Origin: Trematomus loennbergii
Lineage: Eukaryota > Chordata > Actinopteri > Perciformes > Nototheniidae
Length of the DNA stretch: 64,000 nucleotides
Direction: 5' to 3'
NCBI GenBank assembly: GCA_012861695.1
Contig: JAAOOA010000260.1
Span: forward strand, 28,501 to 92,500
Of the stretch, positions 51,319 through 63,057 are shown in pieces. Positions within the stretch are counted from its first letter, which is position 1; each line of letters starts with the position of its first letter. The notes below the pieces were generated by a model. That model was not told where the DNA came from. It saw only the letters and a program-made list of their open reading frames with translations, and ran no database searches. Made by a program: the position numbers and the translations under genes.

Positions 51319-51510
51319 TCACACGATGATGTCGTAGAGTCTCCCGACGCGGCCCATCCACTCTCGGAGCGCCTGGCGGACTCGAGCGTCGGTCACGTGA
51401 CAGGTCAGCTGACTGACGCAGGGGTAGAGCGCCGGCAGCAGAGCCAGGAAGGAAGAGTCCGGGAGCAGCAGCACCTGATTCAGGAGCGTCAGCACCATGT
51501 TGGTCCACGC
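51319..51510 (-). CDS. arfgef3: arfgef3 last exon
   Basis: 64 codons including TGA (51321-51319). It reads AWTNMVLTLLNQVLLLPDSS and ends REWMGRVGRLYDIIV, almost identical to the human C-terminus as I recall it. The acceptor is ctcctgcag. Confidence 0.94.
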   Translation of the reverse strand, partial: AWTNMVLTLLNQVLLLPDSSFLALLPALYPCVSQLTCHVTDARVRQALREWMGRVGRLYDIIV

Positions 51511-53549
51511 CTGCAGGAGGGAGACAGCGTCAACTACGTTCAACACACAGATTATAACACAGATTCACCTGTTTGCTGGTCTGTGAAGTAGAGGAAAGTC
51601 ATTTTTAAAAGGTTGAGTGAGAATTTTGACTTTTCTGAGAATTCAGAACTTTTTTTTCAGAATTCCGACTTTTTTCTCACAATTCAGAAAAATGTTTAAC
51701 TCCGACTTTTTTTTCAAAATTCAATTTCTTTCTCAGAATTCCAATTTTAACCACAACAAAATTGTGTTTGGTCAGTTTAGATTATAATGCTATGTCATAC
51801 GTTTGTATTAAAAAATCCAACTTTTTTTGTCAGAATTCTGAACAATATATATATTTTTAATATTTAATTTCTTTATTAATTATTTATTTCTGTGGTGAAA
51901 TAATAAAACAAGAATAATTCTTTATTTTATTTTATGTCTTTATGATGTATGTATCCCTCTTCTCCTCTGCACCTGTATCTGGGCCTCCGAGTCCCTCAGG
52001 GTGATGCTGTGGGAGCTGATGGTGGACCCTGATCTGGGTCTCTTCTCCTGCCTCAGTACCTCCGGCCCGGCGCTGACAGAGTGCCTCAGTGGGGCCCCCC
52101 CCCCTGCTGGTCCACCAGATGTTGGGGTCTCATCAGGGGGGGTCTCTGTGGCTCCGCCCCCCCCCTCCACCGCGGCCCTGCTCCTTCATGAACAAATTGA
52201 CGTTGCTCTGCTGCTGCTGTTTCCGGCGCTTGTACTCTATCATGAGCTTGCTGATGGTCTTGTCCGTGGCGATGGTGTACAGTTTTCCCGGCGCTCTCCC
52301 ACCACTCCTTCCTCCTCCCAGGTGTTCCTCCCACTGAGCTTCCTGTCAGGGTGGAGTCCCTCCGGTCGCTTCCCTGTCGCAGGTTTAGGGGAAGACTGCC
52401 GGTGCAGCCGAAGAAGAGACAGGAAACGGTTAATAATAATAATAATACATTGGATTTGTATAGCGCTTTTCCTAATGCTCAAAGACACTTTAAATAAAAT
52501 CAGAACATGGTTGCTTTTAATTCTGCTCTCAGTTTTCTAAAGCAGTTTGAATTGCCTTGTGTTGAAAGGTGCTATATAAATCAACTTGCCCAACTAAAAT
52601 GCACGCCCCCCCCCTAATAAATTGATAATCGGACAAGCCTGAAAAGTTTGCCTCATGTGATATGTGCTGTTCTCAGACCTGTATCCGGGGCTTGGACTTG
52701 GGGTTGGAGTGTCTCCGGGTGACGCTGTGCTCTCCGCCTCCCGACACCGATACCCTCCGTCCTCTGAAGGCGTCTCCCTGGCCGACAGACCCCCTACTGA
52801 GGTGGGAGTGGAGGTTTCTGACTGGAAGAGAGGCAGGAAGAAGACGTGCTCTCCTCCTACCCCCCCTCCTCTCAGCAGAGTCACCTCCTCCAGAGTGCTC
52901 TCCAGGTCGCGGTGCATCTGGATGTAGCTGCTGCACAGATCCAGGATCAGTTTGTAGAGACGCTTCACCAGCCAGGCCCAGTCAGCGCTGCTCAGAGGCT
53001 GAACGCTGAGCGAGGGACGGGCGCTCGCCAGGGGTGACGCTTGTCCCGACCTCGAGGGGGGCTCACCTGCCGAGGAGGAGGAAACAGAGTTAGGTGGATT
53101 AATGGATAGAGTTTTCCTACCCATTCATCTTATCAAACTTTATATTGCGATGCTCAGATTGGGTTACTGATTGCATCTGATTGCATGTTACAGGTAACTA
53201 GTATTTGTAACGGAATACATTTTTAAAGTACCCCTTACAGCCCTGGTTAGAACTCTTCCAACTGAAGTAGACTGTTGAAAAAGTCATAGTTTTGAGAAAA
53301 AGTCGTAATTTTGAGAAAAAGTCGTAATTTTGAAAAAAAGTCGGACATTTTGAAAAAAAGTCGGACATTTTGAAAAAAAGTTATAATTTTGAGAAAAAGT
53401 CGGAATTAAAAAATAAATCTGAATAAATCTGAATAATCCTGATTTTAAAATAAATCGGTAAAATACAGACTTTAAATAAAATACTGAGACTGATAAATCC
53501 GAAAAAATCCTGAATTTAGCCACATGCACAGAAAAGAGCTGTGTGTTCA

Positions 53550-53592
<43 letters not shown>

Positions 53593-56500
53593 TTGTGTGT
53601 GTGTGTGTGCGTGTGTTACCTGTGCTGTTTCTTCGAAGATGTCTTCGTCCTCTGAGGAGGCGGATCCAGGGTGAGAAGAGTCAGAGCTTCCCTCCTCTTC
53701 CTCAAACAGTAGCCTCTTCACCTGGATGAAATAAATGGGGAGATGTTATTGCTATTGTCTGCTCTGATTGGTTAGCTGTCCGGCTCTGTTGTGATTGGTC
53801 AACCGCTTAGAGATGTCCCGCCCCTTAGCCTATCACGTACAATGTGTTGTAGCGCCAGCCAATAGAAGCGCAAGTGTTATATAATGATGTCACTATGTTC
53901 AGGGAGTAAACAAAGGAGTCCAATGTATGATTTTACAGGCTTTGCAGACCATTTACATGCACTAAAACACAGGAGACGGGAAACCGTCAAAAGCAGATTA
54001 GGGCCTCTTTAAAGCTACACAAGCCTGAATAGAAACTATCAAAGGCTCACAGCAATTTAGTCTTTCCTTGGAGCTTGTCCAATTATTAATGGTAACTAAA
54101 GGGGGCGGGGCTTTTAGTTGGGCAATAAGGCAAGGCAAGTTTAAGATGCAGTGATGGTACGAAATATATTTGTGTATCTTGAACTAAACGTAGGGTTTTG
54201 GGTGTGATTGTGTACCTTTGATCTAAACGTAGGGTTTTGGGTGTGATTGTGTACCTTTGATCTAAACGTAGGGTTTTGGGTGTGATTGTGTACCTTTGAT
54301 CTAAACGTAGGGTTTTGGGTGTGATTGTGTACCTTTGATCTAAACGTAGGGTTTTGGGTGTGATTGTGTACCTTTGATCTAAACGTAGGGTTTTGGGTGT
54401 GATTGTGTACCTTTGATCTAAACGTAGGGTTTTGGGTGTGATTGTGTACCTGCTGTGCGGTCATGTTCTCGGCCTGGCTCAGCGTGGCACAAAGCAGCGC
54501 CTGGAAGTACAGATTGAAGCTCATGGCCGACTGACGGTAGAGATTAGCCGCTCCACACACACCGGACACTTTCATCAGCAGATACTTCAGACCGGGCCGT
54601 GTGTCAAAGTCCCGCGCCGTCCTGCAGAATATCAGAGAAGAGAAGAAGAGAAGATGGACCTTTATTAATCCCCGTGGGGAAATTCAGTGGTTTAACAGCA
54701 ACAGGGTGAGAATGGAAAACATTCAGCACAGATTCACACAAGATTAAAGATACAATTGAAATTATATACAGTTAAGTAACTTTTAAAATAAGAAAATAAC
54801 TAAGTGAACATATATATTTGGGACATATATACATATTAAATATATGTACATGTTTCATATCAGAGAAGAGCAGCATAGATTATTTTATAATCAGTTAAGA
54901 GAAAGCCTGCAAGAAAGCCAGGAAATGTTATACGCCTCTCAAATATGGAGTGTTCCTGCTTTTCACTGTTTTATACCTTTGGGTCTTGCACTGACAAAAT
55001 AAAGATCTTTGAAGATATCATGAAAACAATCCCACTGCAATAACTCTCTATTACAAATCACCTCTGGCTGGAAGAGAACTCTCTGCTCCATGGCTTATAA
55101 CTGTTTATTTCTTGTGTCTTCATTTCTCTGTTGTCTAACCTGTAGGAGTCCAGCAGCAGATCCAGGATGATGGACAGGTTGGTCATGGAGATGTATCGCA
55201 GGAAGCCGGCGGAGGCCCTGCTGGGGTCAGAGGTCCCCGGCGTGACCTCTCACTTCCTTCAGGCTGCTTCACGAACTCCTCCATCAGGATGTCGTGCAGA
55301 TTCTGCAGAAGCACCTGGTGCGAGAGCAGGCTCACAACGATGGTGCGGAACGGGATCCTGCAGGATGAAGAAATATTATTTAGAACGTTTTTAAATTAAG
55401 ATTCATTTAAAGTGGACCTATCATGCTATATTTGAATAATATAGTGTAGGACCATACCTATATAAGGCATATTTATACTTTTTTTTTCAAATACCAACAG
55501 ATCATGCATTTTAGCCATGCCTCGTTTCGCTCAATTTGCACTTTTTTAGCCCTGTTTTTGCAAGGGCTGATTCTGTGAGAACAGCACCACCTACAGGCCT
55601 GGCATATGTACTACAGCGTCTCCAGCGCTTTCGAACGGCAATGGCCGTGGCTGTCTCCTCCTGATTGGTGGAGTTGGCCCAATAGCCGTAGCGCCACCGT
55701 CCTGACGTCAGGACAGTGTTCAAATCTGGATCAGTTTTGATCAGATCCGTTGCAGCCCCTTTTTTAGAGATTTGGGTATGGAGGAAAATAGAGAGGGTTG
55801 TGTTTTCTGACACTTGGTGAGTTCCCTGGAACACCGGGGACACATATTCATGTAGAAAAGACGTACAAAAGTGCATTTTGCATGATAGGTCCCCTTTAAA
55901 ATAGTAGTTAGTACAAATAAAATAGATACAGAACTTTTTTTTCTGAATTATGACTTTTTTCAGATCTGTCAAATTTCCTGATTTTTTTCAGATAAAGATA
56001 TTTAGAATGTTTTTAAATTAAGATTCATTCCAGACTCAAGGCTTTTATTGTCATTTGTACATAGCTACAGTGTAGATATGTCAATGAAAATCTTAGGTCA
56101 CAGACTCCTCCAACAGAGCAACACAATAAAACAGATACAATTGTGCAAGTAAATACAAATAAAATAGATAAGTAAGGATAATCTGTTGCATCAGGAACAG
56201 CTACAGTTTTGTAGTTTACGGAGAAAATGATTTGGGTTTTGGAGCAGCTTAAATATATTTTCCGCTCAAAGTATACCACATTTAACACATCACGTATGTA
56301 AATCACGTTACAGAAAAACAGCCTTACCCAATTTTCCTGAAACCCAGCAGCAGAAAAACAAGCAAAGCCAGTTAGTGAGGGTTAAATGCTGAAAATGTAC
56401 AAACTAGAAATAGGAGAAATTAATATTCTGTACTTCTATTGCTAAAGAAGCTAACTCAATGCAGGAGATGGATCATTGCGAGTGTTTTGAATAATAACCT

Positions 56501-59500
56501 CTTCTGAGCGTGTCCGTTGGCCTGCTGGTCGGCCGGCAGCTCGATGATCAGAACGCAGGACTGAGCGTGCTCAAAGCCCTCCTTGTTGTTGGGCGTCTTT
56601 GGAGAGCACTGGGTGTCCAACATGAAGACCTGGGACACAAAGAGGACACGTCATATAGTAACGATAATTATGTACATTTATAATGTCTGTGACAACTTAA
56701 GACTTTCAGAAATTACGTATTCTGGTTTTTCATGGCAATTAAACACGTCATAGGCTCCTGTCTCCAGTCTCTTTCTTAAGATATCCAGATATTACACAAT
56801 TAATAACTCTATGGGACACTACATTTCCGCTCTAAAGCACATACAGTGCTCCTCTCATGGTGTTTAAGTCACAGTGTTTAGGTCTGACCTGCTGAGCCAT
56901 GGCTCTGATCCTCCAGTACTCGGCCTCGGCTGCAGGAGAGTGAGACGGAGCCGCTACCTTCACCTCACAGGCGTCTCCGGAGAAACTGTCCGACCCGCTG
57001 TGGAAACATGCCAGCAGGTTCTAGGAAAACACAGACAGAAAGGTTAACATGCAGGTTGTTTTGTTTATATATGTATTCAAAAGATAGGCAAGGCAAGTTT
57101 ATTTATACAGCACCTTTCAACACAAGGCAATTCAAAGTGCTTTACAAAAATGAAAGACATTAAAGGTCCCATGTCATGCTTTTCCGGTTATTACCCGTCC
57201 CCTTGTGTGTTATGAAGGTTTCTATGCATGTAAACGGTCTGCAGAGTCAAAACCCTCAAAATACACCCTGTAGGGAGTAAAACTCTAACCTCCCCAAAAC
57301 GCCTCGTTGGAGATTTCTCATTTTCCATTGTTTACTTCCTGGGTATCGCTACGTAGGATACCCAGTAGCCACGCCCAGAGCTATGCCGCACCCTCTGCCA
57401 GCCTTTCATGAAACAAAGCTTCCCAAACCTTTCAGGATTCATGCCGGATATGTACAGCGTAGGGCACTGAAGAACGATGCTGTTCCTACTGTGTTTGGAC
57501 CAGCGGGAGATTCGGGTACACAACCTGTAAGTATTCATTGTTGTTTGTGTATTTATGATGTTTAAAACAAACAAGGTATCTACCACGACTGTTTAAATGG
57601 GTAAACGTTTTTCTACGTTGAAATGCTCTCCGCAGACCGGACACGGCTTTTCGACACTCTCTTTTTTCTGTTTTCACGGTCATGACCTTTCTCCATGGAG
57701 ATATTTTCTTGCCAGTCACTTAAAGGACATGCTGCCAACCCTGCGTATTGCCTTCATGCGGTCATTGATCTCCAGGAAGGACTTGGTGCCAACTCTCTGT
57801 ATCTCCTTCATGCGGTCATTGATCTCCAGGAAGGACTTGGTGCCAACTCTCTGTATCTCCTTCATGTGGTCAAACTCCAGGGGGGTGGGCGAGGGTGAAA
57901 GGGTGAGCGGAGAGTAGAGAGAGCTGGGGGGTGAAGGAAGAGTATCCTCAAAGGTGTTGACAGGGGGGGTGACGGGCATGGAGACTCCTCCATTTGTGTC
58001 ATAGGTCTCCCATAATCAAAACATTCCTCAGGCGGGTGCAGTGATACTTCTTCAAGGTTTTCTGCGCAATGTGTTGTGTCTTTCTCCTGTTTTGATTCCT
58101 CTTGCCGCTTGTCCTTGGCAGAGGGAACAGATTGATGACGCAGGCAGTTGAATATGTTAGAGATAAACAACTTGTCTCCTGACTTGTTCAGGCAAACTCC
58201 ATCTGCCTTAAAAAGATGTCTGCGGTCCCAGAAAAAGTTAAAATGGTCAATAAAATGGACAGAATGGTCAGTACAGGCAGCTGAAAGCCACATGTTCAGT
58301 GCAAACAATCTGCTGAATCTCTCCACTCCACTTGATACAGGAACTTCTGCAGAGCATTCATCTTGAGAAACTAAGATTCTCGCTAAAAGGATCCTTAGAA
58401 CCCGTCCACGAGACCTGGAACCCTTTACTGTTGTTTATAAATGACCTCACTATTACCCCTGACACTGACGTGGCCTATTGTTCTCCCCTGTCTTCATAAT
58501 TTTGTTATTTATTATTTTACTCAATGTGAATTTGCTGTATTCTGCTACTTGTGACTTTGTGATGTGAGTTATTTTTTGAATACTTTTAGTGTATTTATTA
58601 TTTTATTAATTATTTCTTTCTTTGTTTCCTATTTACTGTGACCATGACCTAATGGGACAGGGGATGGGTATTTTGATTTCCTTTAACAGACTAATTGTTC
58701 TGTACTTTGTTTAATGTGCTGAAAGTGCCATGTCTGCAAAAAACTAATAAAAAAGATAGCATGTCTTATTACATGGCTTAGTTGAATACTGGATTCTGAT
58801 TGGTCAATTCAGAACACGTGACACGTTGTTTCCAGTACAGACAGACCGCTGTCAGGACTTATTCCGTTGTTAAGGACGCTCACTTCTGCAGAAAGAAGTC
58901 CGGTCGATTGAACTGTAAACAGTTTGGCCGAAAAGCAAACTGTTTGCTTGTCTTTAGTTTTCCGTTTCTCCCGTGTGAGAGCAACATGGAGGATTTTAAT
59001 ATTAATTTTAATATATTTGGAGACACAGTGATTTGGATGAATGGTTAGTGGCTGATGAGTCCCCAGTGAAGAAATAAAAAGACAAGAGGGACAATAAAAC
59101 AGCGGAGAAGAAAGAGAGGTGAAAAGACGGACCACATTATGGGCTATGAAACTATTTAAAGACTAGCTGATCAGCAACGGGGCAGAGACCCTCCACACGG
59201 AGCTGCGGTCCTTTCTATGTAATGGTCCAGACATCAGACGGCAAAACATATTCAGTGTGCAGTTCCTTTGGCATTAGGGGCAGGGTATCTAGATACTTTC
59301 CAAGGTTTGACATAATGAATTGTGCTACTTTTAAAGCAAGCAACGATGTTTTTCAATCTGTAATCAAAAAGCAAAACGCTATCGAAGCAGTTCCTGCCGT
59401 TGCTTCGTAGTTCAAACGGTAACAACGGACTATTTTTCTTAGCGGATGCATGTCATTTTAAATCAATAAAAACATTTTCTAAATCAATAAAAGCATTTCA

Positions 59501-62500
59501 ATTAATATTGGGAGTCATGTCGTTACTTTGTTGAGAATGTGGCCGTGTAATAAGCGGGATAATGTGCAGCGACTTGGTCATTATCCCTTACTTAATTGTC
59601 TGCTTAATTATACTTTCCCTGCTTACACACATTAGACACCACAGTGCACTCACTGTCGGAGCCATAATGACCTCAAACCGAATATTTATATAAATAATTG
59701 ATTAATTGACTTGACTTAATCAATGTTTAATGAAAAATGGTTTATATTATCAGCCTGTTAAGCATGCCTGTGTTTTCATAAAATGGTTATGAACATCCCT
59801 TTGGTAATCTCTGCAACTGTACAGTATGTAGGGAGTTTTTTAAAGGGGACCTATCATGCAAAATGCACTTTTGTACGTCTTTTCTACATGAATATGTGTC
59901 CCCGGTGTTCCAGGGAACTCACCAAGTGTCAAAAACACAACCCTCTCTATTTTCCTCCATACCCAAATCTCTAAAAAGGGGCTGCAACGGATCTGATAAA
60001 AACTGATCCAGATTTGAACACTGTCCTGACGTCAGGACGGTGGCGCTACGGCTATTGGGCCAACTCCACCAATCAGGAGGAGACAGCCACGGCCATTGCT
60101 GTTCAAAGCGCTGGAGACGCTGTAGTACATATGCCAGGCCTGTAGATGGTGCTGTTCTCACTGAATCAGCCCTTGCTAAAACAGAGCTAAAATTGTCAAA
60201 TTGAGCAAATGAGGCATGGCTAAAATGCATGATCTGTTTGGTATTTTGAAAAAAAAAAAGTATAAATAAATATGCCTTATATAGGTATGGTCCTACACTA
60301 TATTATTCAAATATAGCATGATAGGTCCACTTTAAGTGAGGAGATTGAGGTTAGGTTTTGTTATTTTTAAATAAATACGTTTAATTTAGTTTTTTTAAGT
60401 CTTTTGATTTTTTTTGTTAATAAGTTAGTTGTTTTTTTAAACATGCTGCTGCTTATTATTTTGCATTACGTGTCATCGACCCTGCTCTGTAGTGACTTAT
60501 TGGAAAGTTTGGTTGCCACTACAAACACAACACACATATGGACTACTGTATTCATAAAGCTTTGATATGTTTTATGATTTGTCTTTCTGGTTTCATGAGC
60601 CTCGGACTTCCATTTCCTTTGGCAAACAATCTTTTGTGCAAAAAGCCTTTTAAAACATCTGATTTTCAAAGGCTTTTTATATTTTATAAACTCTGATACA
60701 ACTATGTAAGATGGTGAGTCCATGCAAATTCATCACGTGAATGAAATGCAAATGAAAAAGAGTCGACCTGATGAACTCCAAGTATTAAAACACAGTATGT
60801 ACAATGTATGCGATGTGACCTAAATGCAGCGCTTATAAATAATTCAGCTCCTCCATAAAGCCCGTCAGAGGTCACTGTTGATGTTTCTGAAAGCATAAGC
60901 TACATGTTAAGGATAAGCTTTATGCAAAGTGCTGCCAGTGTCCTACACAATCTATTGGATGACTTATTTCATGGTAATCTAGAAAATATTACCCCAGGCG
61001 ACTTTTAATGTTTGTCCAAATCCCCCCCCCCTTTTTTTTTTTAAATCATGCAACTATGGAAGTTCAGTTTTTTTAATGCCATAACTGCAATATATCTGAT
61101 TGAAGTCTTACAAATGAAATGACACAATTAATGTTCTCTCTGAATTTACAAGTGGACACACAGCACAGTGGATTATACAAAGTGACTGGAGAGGTTTTCA
61201 AAATCAAACATACTTTTCATCTAAAATAAGTTATCAAGTTGTTGAGCAGCAAAAAATAATAAAATTGAGGGACAAAAGAGGATTAGGGCCACATGTTGTG
61301 ACCCTATTCTGACCGAAAGTGATTTCATTTTGGGTTAAGAGATTACAATCAGAAATCTGACCTTTTTTTCAACATTCTGATTTTCTGGCTTTTTCATCAA
61401 ATTCTGACTGAATTATAGCTTTTATTGCAAAATCAACTATTTTTTAAATTATAACTTTCTGACTTTTTTTCAGAATTCTGACATTTCAGATTCTCTTTCA
61501 AAATTTTGACTAATATATATAAAAGTATTGATATCTACAAACATTTGAAGTGTGTAAAACTGCCTTTAATACGTCTCAAAGTCACAGTTTAATATGTCAT
61601 TGCAGTGGATAAAGGAGCTCTTATATAACCTCCATAAGTCCTAAATAAATAAATAAATATGTTCTAAAACAAAAGCCCAACATGCAACACAGTCACAATC
61701 TGTTACATAAACCGTGACTACGTGTTGTGGCTAACAGCATGTTGACAGCTGTAAGCCCTACAGAGTCCTGATGCTTTGTTTGCTTATAACCTTTGAAGCA
61801 GTTGCTTATCTTTAAGATTTATTCCAACACAAAATGCTTCATTAGAAAGAAAACTATTAAAAACATGGATCATTTATTTTATTTTAAAGCTTAAAGAGTC
61901 CTCTCCTGCTGATGTTCAGGTGTATATCAGTATGTAGTGTCTCTACTTTAAAGAGTCCTCTCCTGCTGATGTTCAGGTGTATATCAGTATGTAGTGTCTC
62001 TACTTTAAAGAGTCCTCTCCTGCTGATGTTCAGGTGTATATCAGTATGTAGTGTCTCTACTTTAAAGAGTCCTCTCCTGCTGATGTTCAGGTGTATATCA
62101 GTATGTAGTGTCTCTACTTTAAAGAGTCCTCTCCTGCTGATGTTCAGGTGTATATCAGTATGTAGTGTCTCTACATGTCTCCATGCTTTAATGTTCAAAA
62201 AGCTCTTTATTGTTCTCATACTGCCTGTGCTGCAGCACCTCTTTTCACCCTCTGTCTGAAACCAGAGCCTAGTCTGCTCTGATTGGTTAGCTGGCCGGCT
62301 CTGTTGTGATTGATCAACCGCTTATAGATGTCCCGCCCCTTAGCCTATCACGTACAATGTGTTGGAGCGCTAGCCAATAGCAGTGCGAGAGGGAGTACAT
62401 CGGAGGCGTTTCAGACAAAAAAAATATTAAGAAAATGAACCACCACTCATTTGGTCTTTTACAGCGCGAAATCTTATTACGGAAACAAGCCAACAAATCT

Positions 62501-62690
62501 GTCAACGGGGATAAGATCATCATTATATCTCTGTCATACACACACACACACACACACACATACAAACACACACATACAGATGTGGCTCTAAGCTGTAAAG
62601 CTGCTTATCTGCGGTCAGTCAGCTGCCACAGTGACACACACCATCCAGCGTTAAAGAGCCTGGAGATGTCACCTCTACTGAGTTCACACA

Positions 62691-62759
<69 letters not shown>

Positions 62760-62806
62760 ACACACACACACACACACACAACACACACACACACACACCC
62801 ACACAC

Positions 62807-62860
<54 letters not shown>

Positions 62861-62877
62861 ACACACACAACACCACA

Positions 62878-62927
<50 letters not shown>

Positions 62928-63008
62928 CCTGTGTGCAGTTTAAATCGGACAGTAGGTTTGGATGCCAGATGATCTCCAAAAGTAATAAAAGTGTGTGTGT
63001 GTGTGCAC

Positions 63009-63057
<49 letters not shown>

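Noticed and set aside
53284..53721. 145-residue frame continuing past the arfgef3 exon at 53620
   Set aside because: Beyond the gtaaca donor it is translation of CA repeats and a degenerate intronic repeat.
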